64,000 nt of DNA, from NCBI RefSeq assembly GCF_018137965.1, contig NZ_CP073100.1, forward strand, positions 5,257,989 through 5,321,988. The letters run 5' to 3'. Position 1 is the first letter of the stretch. Each line of letters opens with the position of its first letter. Source of the stretch: Luteolibacter ambystomatis. GTDB taxonomy: Bacteria; Verrucomicrobiota; Verrucomicrobiia; Verrucomicrobiales; Akkermansiaceae. The position numbers were made by a program, and so were the translations under genes. The notes below the pieces were generated by a model. It was not told where the DNA came from. It saw only the letters and a list, made by a program, of their open reading frames with translations, and did no database searches. Positions 8,208-16,962 of this stretch are shown piece after piece.

Positions 8208-11200
8208 ATGTCGAACCATCACCTTCTCCTTTTTCTCGCTCTCGTCCAGCCGCTGTTCGCGGAAACCGCGACCATCGAGGGCCGTGCGGGCGGCGCGACC
8301 ACCAGCGGGACGATCACCGTGACCGTCGATTCCGACCGCGACGGCCTGTCGGACGCCGACGAGGCGACGCGCGGCACCGATCCCCACAAGGCCGACACCG
8401 ATGGCGACGGCATCTCCGATGGTGCGGAGGTCACCGCCGGGACCGATCCGCTCGTCAACCAGTTCACGGCCGATCCCGACTGGGGCGGCATTCCGGCAGC
8501 GACCAAAGCCAAGATCACAGGGGGATTCTGGGATTTCGAATCCTATAGCAATGGGTTTGCCAGCCGGGTCGCTCCCACCGTTTCGAAGCTGGTTCCCAAG
8601 GTGGGGCCGTCGTGGATCCAGAACACCACGGGCATTTGGAATGAAACGGGCGGATTCTCCGGCAAGTCGATCAACCTGGGGCCGAACAAACAGGTCCAAC
8701 TGGTCCAGTTGGGAGCGGCGGCGCTTCCGATCAAAAACCACGTGTGGACCGTGGGCTTCGCTCTCAAGCTCAACAGCAGCCTGACCACCGGGGGAGACGT
8801 GCTGCCGGTGTTCAGCGCCTATGCGAACGGGGTGACGAATCTCTCGGACCAGTTCAGGATCGAACTGCTCGCCGTTTCCGTTGGAAGTCCCGCCCAGACC
8901 CAGAACCTGCTCCGGATTCGCGACGATGGCGGCAACCTGTCGGGGCAATGGGTCATTCCGCCGACGGTCAATCTCCAAACCTGGAATGAATTTGCGGTCC
9001 GGGCGTCGGCGCAAAACCCATCGGCGACCACCCGCACCTGCTTTGTCAACGGCAGTGGGCTGGCATTTGTCACCACCGGGGTCACCTACACCCAACTGCC
9101 CGGGCCGACGAGCAATGTGGACACCTTCGACGGGCGGATCGGAGGGGTTCGGATCAACAATGTGGTCACCGCTTCCTCTTACAATTTCTCGGTGGACCGC
9201 TTCTTCATCACCAACGGGGCGACATTCACCACTTCGAATCCCGATCCAAGCGTGGTTCCGGATTTCGTTGCCGTGACCAACCGCGACACCGATGGCGACG
9301 GCATGTCCGACCGCGACGAAGCGGCGAATGGCACCGATCCCCTCCACTACGATCCCGACGTGGACAAGGACGGGCTGACCAACGCCGAGGAGGCGGCGGG
9401 CCAGGCGGTGTTCAACGGCGTGACCAGGACCTTCGGCGCCACCAACCGCAACAATCCCGACACCGACGGCGATTTGTTCGACGATCTGTGGGAGGCGAAG
9501 TACTACCATTCCAGTAACGTCGATCCGAACAATGCGGCGAAGCCCGTCCACGACAACCCCGCGACCACGGGCGTCATCGAAGGCGACTACGACGGCGACG
9601 GCCTGTCCAACGACCTCGAATGCCTCTACGGCACCGATCCGAACAACGCGGATACCGACGGCGACGGCATCAGCGACAAGGACGAGGCTTCCGCCGGATC
9701 GGACCCCTCCGACAGCACCGACAAGCCCCTCAACCCGGCGGACTACTACGGAGACACCTCGCTGGGGGACTACTCGCCGATCGGCGACCTCAACACGATG
9801 GTCAAGAGCGACGGCGGTGATGGTGTCGTCAAAATCGCGGTCGGACTGGACCCCGCGCCGGCAGCAAACGGCGATCAGACCCTGGGCGCGAAAGGGGCCT
9901 ATTGGAATACTGAGATCTGGCAGCTCAAGGTGGGGAAGATCAAAGCACTGGCACCGTCCCGAACCACCATGTCGCCGGTGAAGAAGATTTCGCCCAAGGC
10001 CGAAATCCAGGAGATCCTTGTGACAAGTGCCGCGACCGTCGGCAGCGCGGCCACTCCGGTCAAGGACCACGACTACCACTACACCGCACGGGTGGACGTT
10101 GGAAACGCTCCGTTCATTCTCTGCGATTTGAACCAGATCCTGGGTGTACACAATGACTCGGGACCCAACGGCACTCACATCGAGCGTCACGACGGGCCGA
10201 TCAATCCCGTGTTTTCGGGGGCCGCGGCACCGAGCGCCTGGCTGGTGCCCCTCGACAACTACTCGTTCGCCACCAGCTACGGCGGCGGCGATGCGGTGGG
10301 ACCGAAGTACCGCAAGGTCGCTCTCAACGGCCGTCCGATCCCCGACGAAAAGCCCCAGCAGGAGGCGGAGAGCGACCAGCCGGAGGAGGAAACCTACGTC
10401 GATGCCTTCAACCTCGGCCTGCACCACGACACCAGCTACCACTACACGCCGCTCGGAGCTTCCGACCTCGCGCTCCAGGTGACGGCCAGCACCGAGGAAA
10501 CCGGCTTTTCCAGCCGCTCCGGCCTCCGGCCGAACGAGCGCCTCGACCTGCCCTTCGGGGTTGGCTGGTCGTCGAACCTCTGCTCCTATGTCGAGGTGGT
10601 GGAAACCCTCGGCGACGACACCCACGAGCCGGTGACGGTGAACGTGGTCGACGAGTCCGGGCGGTCCCAGCGGTTCGGGACCATGGATTTCGGCAGCTTC
10701 TTCCCGTGGCCGTCCGCCCGCGTCGACAAGAAGACCTATCTCAACACGCTCACCCGCGCCGGAAACAACTTCACGCTCCAAAAGAAATTCGGCAGCACGC
10801 TGACGTTCACGCCCAGCAAGGCCTGGTTCATGTATTCGACCGACCGGCTGGAGGGCTCGACCAAGATCCGCCGCCACACCTACTGGCGGCTTTCGGAAGC
10901 GCGGGACCGCTTCGGCGTCCGCCTTCGCTACGACTACGACAACGGGCCCGGCGTGCCCAACGAGGTCGCGCTCATTCCGCGGCAGATCAGCTCGCCGGAC
11001 CGCGAGGGCCAGTTCCTCGTCATCGGCCGCAGCCCCGATTCCCGCCGCGTCACCTCGATCACCGACAGCCGCGGCAACACCACCAGCTTCGAATACGCGA
11101 CCAACAATAGCGAGTATTCCCACGATGGCATGACCGCCGGGGCGTCGAAGCTGACGGAGGTCCATTTCGCCGACGGCACGGTCGTCTACTACACCTGGCA

Positions 11201-14200
11201 AAGTGTCTACGAGCAGGAGGTCGACAACACCGATCCCGTGAACCCGCGGGTCACCCGTCACTTCCACACCAACCTCAGGTCGCTCACCGACAGGATCACC
11301 CCGCTCGCCGGCAGCCCGAACACCCACGTTTTCAACTACGGCTTCGACCAGTCGAAGCAGTACTGGGATTCCAGCGTCAACGGCACGCGCGCGGCGGTCG
11401 ATCTCGGGCAGTTGCCCGCGGACGTGCGCGCCTACGTGGAGACGGAGATCTCCAAGCGCAACGACTCCGGCCACGGCCAGTGGAAGACGATGTACGGCCA
11501 GCCGCGCCGCGTCACCTCTGTCGTGCGGCCCGCGGGCATGGGCACGACCACCTTCGCGATCCAGGGGCAGACCCTCTTCGGACCCACGGTGAGCTTCCCC
11601 GAGATGCCGGTCACTACCGTGACCGATGCCATCGGCAGCAAGACCGTCTATGAGTTCTCCAACCTGCTCGCGGAGGTGGTGAACGTGGACTCCTCGGAAA
11701 AATCCGTGAGCGCCCAGTGGATGATCTACTACCTCACCTCGAAGATCCATCACGGCGGCGCGGTGGGAACGGGCGGCTACCTCGGCACGGAGACCTACGA
11801 GTATGAGCCCGCCGCGGGTCTGGCCCTGAAGAAGGCGACGGACTTCTCCGGCAATGTCACCACCTGGGAGTTCGGCAACGACTACAGCGGATTGCCCGCG
11901 GGTCTCGCCGCCACCTCGGCCACGATGACGAAGTGGGCCGATCCCACCGCAAAGGTTGATGCCCTCGGCCGCCTCGAAACCTATACCTACAGCAGTTCCC
12001 ACCGGATCATGGACAACACCGATGATCCGTATCACACGACGAGCGCGTTTAGCGTCGACGGCCTCGGCCGCAGGCGCACGAAGACGGTCCAGCAGAACGG
12101 CAGCCAGCCGCTCCAGCAGGAGCGCTACGACTATGGCAACGCCCGCTTCCAGGGATTCCAGACCAGCTCGTCAAGACTGGCATTCTCCAATGTGACCGGA
12201 CAGGCTTGGGAGACTGCCCTGGAAACCGCCACCCTTCCCGATGCCAACGGCCGCGTGTGGAAGGAAATCACCGATCCTCGCGGTCTCTCGCTCGTGACCG
12301 AGCACGGCTACGACTTCAACAACAACAAGACCTGGACGCTCGATCCGCGCGGCAAGCGCACCCGCTTCGCCTACGACAAGCTCAACCGCCTCACGGAAGT
12401 CACCTACCCGGAGGCGGGCACCAGCACCGGCACCGCCGCCGCGATCAAGAAGATCTGGTACAACGAGAACGGCAGCAAGGCCGCGGAAATCGACGAGGAA
12501 GGCCGCTACCTTATCCACCACTACGATGCGCTGAACCGCCGCATCGCGACGATCCGGGACATGGACGGCCTGGGCCTGCCCACGCTGGATTTCCGGGGAG
12601 TGGTCAACGAGGATACCAAGGGCAGCGCCACCGGCGACGATCTCGTCTCGCGGGTCGCATACGATGCCGTGGGCAACGCGATCCGCAAGACCGATCCGCG
12701 CGGCATCGTGACCCGCACGTTCTACGATGCGATCCAGCGGCCCGTGCACGTCTTCGGCGGCTTCACCATCGCGGAGGCGGATGCGGCGGAATCTTCCGGG
12801 GACGCGTTGGGAGCCTACACCTCGCAGGCCGCCGCCTCGACCAGCCGGACCCACACCGAGTTCCGCTACACCGACACCGGCCTGGCGCTGCCGGAAGGCG
12901 GCACGGTGAAGGGCAATCCCGGCGGCAGCGCCTTCAATTCCTCCGGGTTCAAGCCCACCGTGGCGATCCAGCACGCCGCCGTGCTCACCGCCACCGGCAC
13001 CGCGGACGTGGTGACCTACGCGAGCTACGATGCGCTCTACCGCCCGCTGCGCACGGAGACCGTCTATGAAACCGGTTCCGTGGCCGTGGCGGTCACCGCC
13101 TATGGGGCGCTCTCCGGGGCCAAGGAAGCGCTCGACACCACCTCCACCGATGACCGGGGCAAGGTGACCCGGTCCGTGATGGACGGACTCCAGCGCGCCA
13201 CCAGCGTGACCGATGCGTTCGGAACCGCCCTCGCCGCGACGAAACAGACCGTGTATTCCAGCACCGGCCTGGTGTGGAAAACCATCGACCCGCTCAACCG
13301 CGAATCGGAAACCGATTACGACGGAGCGGGCCGTGCCGTTACCGTTTGGCAGCCCGATCCCGTCACCGGAGTGGTGAACCGGGCGAACCCCACCGATCCG
13401 CTCGCAGGCTCGCCGCGCACGCAGACGGCGTATGACAAGAACGGCAATGTCACCGTCACGCTCGATCCTCTCGGCTACCGCCACGAGTTCGAGTACGACG
13501 CCCGCAACCGCAAAACGCTGGAGCGCCTGCCCTCGGTCACGGCGACGGAAATCACCGCCGGCCAGCCGGTATCGACCTCCTTTGTCACTCCGGTGCTCCG
13601 TACGGCATATGACGGCGTCGGCAACGTCACCTCCGCCACGGACGCGCGCAACCACATCACGCGCACGTTCCGTGACCGGGCCAACCGCGTCACCGCCGTG
13701 CTCGTCAATCCGGTCAGCGGCAATCCCTCCACCAATCCCGCCAGCCCCGGGACCCATGACATCGCCACCCGCACCAGCTACGATGCCGCGGGCAACGCGC
13801 TGGATGTGACCGATGGCAACGGCAACCACACGCGCAACACCTACGACACGCTCAACCGTCTCGTCACCACCGCCACCAATCCCGATACCGGCGCTCCCTC
13901 CGCCGATCCCGCAAGTCCGGCTACCGGAGACATCACCGTCCGCAACGCCTACGACGATGCCGGGCATCTGGTGAAGGTCACGGACGGCGAAGGGCATGCC
14001 ACCGGCTTCCGCTACGATGGCCTGGGCCGGAAGACCCGCACCCTGTGGGACGAGGGCACCGGAGTCGAGAGGGCGGAGCAGGCCACGTTCGATGGCGTGG
14101 TCCAGCTCACTCGCACCGATCCGAAGAACCAGACCGTCACTTTCCAATACGATGCCCTGCATCGACTGCAGGACGTGCTCTACAGCGGTGCCTCCGCGGA

Positions 14201-16451
14201 CAACCGCCACCTCGGATACGATCTCGCGGGGAATCTACTGGAGGTCTCGTATCCGAATGAAACCACCGCCCGCAAGACCTTGAGAGGGGTTTCGCAGGTC
14301 TTCGACAAGCTCAACCGGCTGACCCAGGAAACCTCCGCCGGGGCGACGCATGTCCACAGCTACGACAAGTCCGGCAACCGCCGCACCACCACCTACGCCT
14401 CCAGCGGACGCTTCCTCGCCAGCACCTATGACAAGCTCAACAGGCTCTTGACCTGCACCGAGAAGGCGAACGCCTCCGCTGCCACCGGCAGCGTCACCAG
14501 CTACTTCTACGACCTCGGCGGCAATGTCACCCGCAAGGTCCTGCCCAACGGCACGGAGAACCGGTCCACGTTCGACGCGCTCAACCGCAAGCTCGGCGAG
14601 GACACCCGCACCGCCGCGGGCGGGCTGGTATCGCGCTTCGACTACTCGCAGTCGCCGGGCGGCTGGCCGACGGGCTACGATGGCACGGGCAATGTGCTCA
14701 GGATCGTCGAGTCCTACGGCTCGATCAGCGGCCGCACCGTCACCAACAGCTACGACCACGCCCATCGCCTCACCAGCGAGGTCGCGGCCACCACCGGCAG
14801 CGGCACCGTCACCACCGGCTACGCCTACGATGCGGCGAACAACCGCACCCAGAAGGTCGTCACCGGCGGCAGCAGCCCCGGCACCTGGACTTCCGCCTAC
14901 GGCACCCTCTCGGACGGTTACAACAGCAACCAGCTCAAGAGCGTTACCAAGGGCTCCGCCACCACCACCTTCCTCTACGACTCCAATGGCAACCGCTCGG
15001 AGAAGAAGGTCGGGACCACCACCGTCCAGAGCTACGGCTACGATTACGACAACCGCCTCGTCACGCTGACGGACAACGTCAAAGGAAGCTTCGCTTACAG
15101 CTACGACCACCGCAGCCGTCGTGTCGGCCGTGATGAAAGCTCGGCGGGCGGCGCGAGCACCGAGCTTTCCTTCTCCGGCGGCCTGTCGGTGCAGGAATAC
15201 ACCAGCGGCACCGGCACGCCGGTGGTCGAGCTGATCCGTGGCAGTGACTGGGGCGGCGGCATCGGCGGTGTGCTCTACACGATCCGAAACGGCGGCACTC
15301 GCAGCTACAACGCCTACAACTCACGCGGCGACGTTGTCAGCCAGACGGACACCTCCGGGGTGATCACCTGGCAATCGAGCTACGAAGCTTTCGGCACCCG
15401 CACCCAGGAACAAGGCACGACGGAGGACCGCCAGAAGGCCAACACCAAGGACGAGGACCCCACCGGCCTCCTCAACGAAGGCTTCCGCTACCGCGACCTT
15501 GAGTTCGGCATCTTCCTGACTCGAGACCCCGCGGGCTTCGTGGACGGGCCGAACGTCTACACCTATGTAAGACAGAATCCGTGGACCAAGTTCGATCCCG
15601 AAGGGTTGTTTGATTGGCGAAAAACCGGGGAGAGCTTTATGAATACGCTAAATGGCGTCGGTGAATATACCCATGATGCGGTTAATTCATTGGTTGAATT
15701 GGCTAACTTCGGAATGGCCGGCATGGAGGCCAATAAACGCTTTGGCGACAAGACCATCAATGCGGTAACCGGAACTGTGAAAAGCTGCGACACTTTAGGT
15801 CGTGCTGGCCGGGAGTTTGTAGGAGGGCAATATCAGCAATCCGCGGAAACGGCCTTGTCGACTTTGGGGGCTACGCCCGAACAGCAAACGGCAAATGGGT
15901 TAATCACGGCTGCAACCTTTGGCATCGGGAAGTATCTTAAGGGTTTTAGCATGCTCGATGAGGTGGCGCCCACCATCGAAACTTTGGCTCCCACGGCCAA
16001 GGAGACAGCTAAAGGTTCGATTACGCTTGCGGGCGAAATTCCCACCACCACTGGTGGCGGAACGCTGAGCATTGATGATTTTGTCCCCTCCTATGCCGCG
16101 AAAGAAGGAACAACGTCCACCTCCCTTATCAAGTATTTTCCTGACAACAATGGCTTTGCAGGGGAGACGACACAAACTTTCCTAACCAAAGGCCAGAAAA
16201 TCGATAGGTATGGTGGGGGGGATTGGTCGAGATTCTTCTCGCCACAAGGAACTCCCGATTATGGCCGCGCATTGCCTCCTGGAACGGCGGGGCAGCAGCT
16301 ACGGACATTTGAAGTGATGAAGCCGTTTCCTGTCCAATCGGGACGGGTTGCTCCAGCTTTTGGTCAGATGGGAGGCGGAACCCAAATGGTATCGCCTGTG
16401 AATCTTAAAACATTGCTAAAAAGAGAGATTTTGAGGGAAACAACGGAATGA
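8208..16451 (+). CDS. Giant secreted RHS/YD-repeat polymorphic toxin with C-terminal TNT-like NADase domain
   Basis: 2747 residues. Signal peptide MSNHHLLLFLALVQPLFAE; TSP3-like units (DSDRDGLSDADE, DTDGDGISDGAE); a LamG-like domain at about 100-350; more TSP3 units (about 355-510); an entry domain (FNLGLHHDTSYHYTPLG, LPFGVGWSSNL); then a long array of YD repeats (YDKLNRL, YDAAGN, YDGLGRK types) to about 2440. The conserved RHS end reads FRYRDLEFGIFLTRDPAGF and FDPEGL (near residue 2467). The 280-residue C-terminus beyond it is AT-richer and unlike the core, as in rhs-CT modules. Its last 95 residues contain KIDRYGGGDWSRFFSPQGTP, RALPPG and FGQMGGGTQ, the order seen in the tuberculosis necrotizing toxin family, which hydrolyses NAD+. 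By family knowledge the RHS shell encloses and delivers the toxin. ATG at 8208 is chosen for the signal peptide; the frame upstream of it is a shadow of the previous gene. Stop overlaps the next start. Confidence 0.9.
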   Translation: MSNHHLLLFLALVQPLFAETATIEGRAGGATTSGTITVTVDSDRDGLSDADEATRGTDPHKADTDGDGISDGAEVTAGTDPLVNQFTADPDWGGIPAATKAKITGGFWDFESYSNGFASRVAPTVSKLVPKVGPSWIQNTTGIWNETGGFSGKSINLGPNKQVQLVQLGAAALPIKNHVWTVGFALKLNSSLTTGGDVLPVFSAYANGVTNLSDQFRIELLAVSVGSPAQTQNLLRIRDDGGNLSGQWVIPPTVNLQTWNEFAVRASAQNPSATTRTCFVNGSGLAFVTTGVTYTQLPGPTSNVDTFDGRIGGVRINNVVTASSYNFSVDRFFITNGATFTTSNPDPSVVPDFVAVTNRDTDGDGMSDRDEAANGTDPLHYDPDVDKDGLTNAEEAAGQAVFNGVTRTFGATNRNNPDTDGDLFDDLWEAKYYHSSNVDPNNAAKPVHDNPATTGVIEGDYDGDGLSNDLECLYGTDPNNADTDGDGISDKDEASAGSDPSDSTDKPLNPADYYGDTSLGDYSPIGDLNTMVKSDGGDGVVKIAVGLDPAPAANGDQTLGAKGAYWNTEIWQLKVGKIKALAPSRTTMSPVKKISPKAEIQEILVTSAATVGSAATPVKDHDYHYTARVDVGNAPFILCDLNQILGVHNDSGPNGTHIERHDGPINPVFSGAAAPSAWLVPLDNYSFATSYGGGDAVGPKYRKVALNGRPIPDEKPQQEAESDQPEEETYVDAFNLGLHHDTSYHYTPLGASDLALQVTASTEETGFSSRSGLRPNERLDLPFGVGWSSNLCSYVEVVETLGDDTHEPVTVNVVDESGRSQRFGTMDFGSFFPWPSARVDKKTYLNTLTRAGNNFTLQKKFGSTLTFTPSKAWFMYSTDRLEGSTKIRRHTYWRLSEARDRFGVRLRYDYDNGPGVPNEVALIPRQISSPDREGQFLVIGRSPDSRRVTSITDSRGNTTSFEYATNNSEYSHDGMTAGASKLTEVHFADGTVVYYTWQSVYEQEVDNTDPVNPRVTRHFHTNLRSLTDRITPLAGSPNTHVFNYGFDQSKQYWDSSVNGTRAAVDLGQLPADVRAYVETEISKRNDSGHGQWKTMYGQPRRVTSVVRPAGMGTTTFAIQGQTLFGPTVSFPEMPVTTVTDAIGSKTVYEFSNLLAEVVNVDSSEKSVSAQWMIYYLTSKIHHGGAVGTGGYLGTETYEYEPAAGLALKKATDFSGNVTTWEFGNDYSGLPAGLAATSATMTKWADPTAKVDALGRLETYTYSSSHRIMDNTDDPYHTTSAFSVDGLGRRRTKTVQQNGSQPLQQERYDYGNARFQGFQTSSSRLAFSNVTGQAWETALETATLPDANGRVWKEITDPRGLSLVTEHGYDFNNNKTWTLDPRGKRTRFAYDKLNRLTEVTYPEAGTSTGTAAAIKKIWYNENGSKAAEIDEEGRYLIHHYDALNRRIATIRDMDGLGLPTLDFRGVVNEDTKGSATGDDLVSRVAYDAVGNAIRKTDPRGIVTRTFYDAIQRPVHVFGGFTIAEADAAESSGDALGAYTSQAAASTSRTHTEFRYTDTGLALPEGGTVKGNPGGSAFNSSGFKPTVAIQHAAVLTATGTADVVTYASYDALYRPLRTETVYETGSVAVAVTAYGALSGAKEALDTTSTDDRGKVTRSVMDGLQRATSVTDAFGTALAATKQTVYSSTGLVWKTIDPLNRESETDYDGAGRAVTVWQPDPVTGVVNRANPTDPLAGSPRTQTAYDKNGNVTVTLDPLGYRHEFEYDARNRKTLERLPSVTATEITAGQPVSTSFVTPVLRTAYDGVGNVTSATDARNHITRTFRDRANRVTAVLVNPVSGNPSTNPASPGTHDIATRTSYDAAGNALDVTDGNGNHTRNTYDTLNRLVTTATNPDTGAPSADPASPATGDITVRNAYDDAGHLVKVTDGEGHATGFRYDGLGRKTRTLWDEGTGVERAEQATFDGVVQLTRTDPKNQTVTFQYDALHRLQDVLYSGASADNRHLGYDLAGNLLEVSYPNETTARKTLRGVSQVFDKLNRLTQETSAGATHVHSYDKSGNRRTTTYASSGRFLASTYDKLNRLLTCTEKANASAATGSVTSYFYDLGGNVTRKVLPNGTENRSTFDALNRKLGEDTRTAAGGLVSRFDYSQSPGGWPTGYDGTGNVLRIVESYGSISGRTVTNSYDHAHRLTSEVAATTGSGTVTTGYAYDAANNRTQKVVTGGSSPGTWTSAYGTLSDGYNSNQLKSVTKGSATTTFLYDSNGNRSEKKVGTTTVQSYGYDYDNRLVTLTDNVKGSFAYSYDHRSRRVGRDESSAGGASTELSFSGGLSVQEYTSGTGTPVVELIRGSDWGGGIGGVLYTIRNGGTRSYNAYNSRGDVVSQTDTSGVITWQSSYEAFGTRTQEQGTTEDRQKANTKDEDPTGLLNEGFRYRDLEFGIFLTRDPAGFVDGPNVYTYVRQNPWTKFDPEGLFDWRKTGESFMNTLNGVGEYTHDAVNSLVELANFGMAGMEANKRFGDKTINAVTGTVKSCDTLGRAGREFVGGQYQQSAETALSTLGATPEQQTANGLITAATFGIGKYLKGFSMLDEVAPTIETLAPTAKETAKGSITLAGEIPTTTGGGTLSIDDFVPSYAAKEGTTSTSLIKYFPDNNGFAGETTQTFLTKGQKIDRYGGGDWSRFFSPQGTPDYGRALPPGTAGQQLRTFEVMKPFPVQSGRVAPAFGQMGGGTQMVSPVNLKTLLKREILRETTE
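14332..15608 (+). repeat. RHS core-end repeat, copy 1 (inside the RHS toxin gene)
   Basis: 1277 bp encoding the final YD repeats and the conserved RHS end. It recurs at 16995-18271 with a constant offset of 2663 bp, so there is no net indel, and only scattered base differences, many of them silent. The similarity starts in CCTCCGCCGGGGCGACG and ends at the codons for FDPEGL, exactly where RHS proteins switch to variable C-terminal toxins. Confidence 0.95.
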
Positions 16452-16660
16452 AATTTAAAGAGCTACCAGACTGGATTTTTGAGGTCCAAGAAACTTCCGC
16501 GAATGTCTACAAAGTGACAGGCCATGATTCGGCAGGCAGGAGTGTAGAGCGGCAAGGTCTAGATCCTGAAACTTTGTTAGAAGCGGCAAAGTTAGATGCT
16601 ATAAAGATGTCTAAGGAGAATAGTGGCAACCAACCGAATAGTGGCAACCAACCGCAGTGA
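16448..16660 (+). CDS. Putative immunity protein for the TNT-like RHS toxin
   Basis: 70 residues, start ATG overlapping the TGA of the RHS gene (ATGA), the classical position of an immunity gene. The body reads LPDWIFEVQETSANVYKV...DSAGRSVERQGLDPETLL, a compact alpha/beta-looking fold rich in acidic residues, without signal peptide or membrane helix, as expected for a cytoplasmic antitoxin. It is much shorter than the mycobacterial TNT antitoxin and I see no similarity to it. The last residues, NSGNQPNSGNQPQ, are encoded by a tandem duplication of the first bases of the downstream repeat unit (16637 on), so the original C-terminus was probably replaced by repeat sequence. Function is inferred from position only. 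Confidence 0.7.
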   Translation: MKFKELPDWIFEVQETSANVYKVTGHDSAGRSVERQGLDPETLLEAAKLDAIKMSKENSGNQPNSGNQPQ

Positions 16661-16962
16661 ACGTGCCACTCGGATTCCATGCCAAAATCGGATCGAGCTT
16701 CTCGTGCGCAGCGGCCCGTGACGGCTTGCGGTCTTATCATTCCGAACGCTCCAACCCAAGGTCCACCCACTCCATGAGCTGTCGCCGCCAACCAAGCCCG
16801 CATTCCAGAGCGTCTTTCAGCCATGCAGGTTTTCGGAAGCGGATGAGGAACGCGACTCGTCCGACGATGTTCCGGGATGAAAGCTGACTGAGGTCTTTTC
16901 CCGCAAGTGCCAATCTGGAAGCATCGCACCGCTTTGCCCCGTGCGGCCTCCATTTTCCTGAT
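16637..16962. repeat. Cassette-flanking repeat B, copy 1
   Basis: About 325 bp starting AATAGTGGCAACCAACCGC, repeated at 18435-18754. The two copies differ by scattered substitutions, one single-base indel and a 13-base tandem duplication present only in copy 2. The first 18 bases are duplicated in tandem just before this copy (16619-16636). Its start contains an inverted repeat, AGTGGCA and TGCCACT, separated by 17 bases. It follows the toxin/immunity pair and runs into the orphan RHS gene. No transposase is encoded. Confidence 0.9.

Noticed and set aside
8178..12035. 1285-codon open frame on the minus strand opposite the RHS gene
   Set aside because: Codon bias and repeat content of the plus-strand RHS gene (GC-rich Asp/Gly/Thr repeats) keep the opposite frame open. 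The minus-strand product is rich in Val/Gly/Arg/Asp with no recognisable domain or start signal.
12171..14210. 679-codon minus-strand frame opposite the YD-repeat region
   Set aside because: Same cause as above: antisense of YD repeats, low-complexity protein with no family pattern.
8208..14331. Possible CRISPR array or tandem DNA repeat in the RHS gene
   Set aside because: The periodicity is at protein level (Asp-rich calcium units and YD repeats of variable length); there are no constant direct repeats with unique spacers.
16592..16795. Short minus-strand frame across the immunity gene end and repeat B
   Set aside because: It spans the tandem duplicated bases and both sides of the repeat boundary and has no counterpart of equal extent in copy 2.
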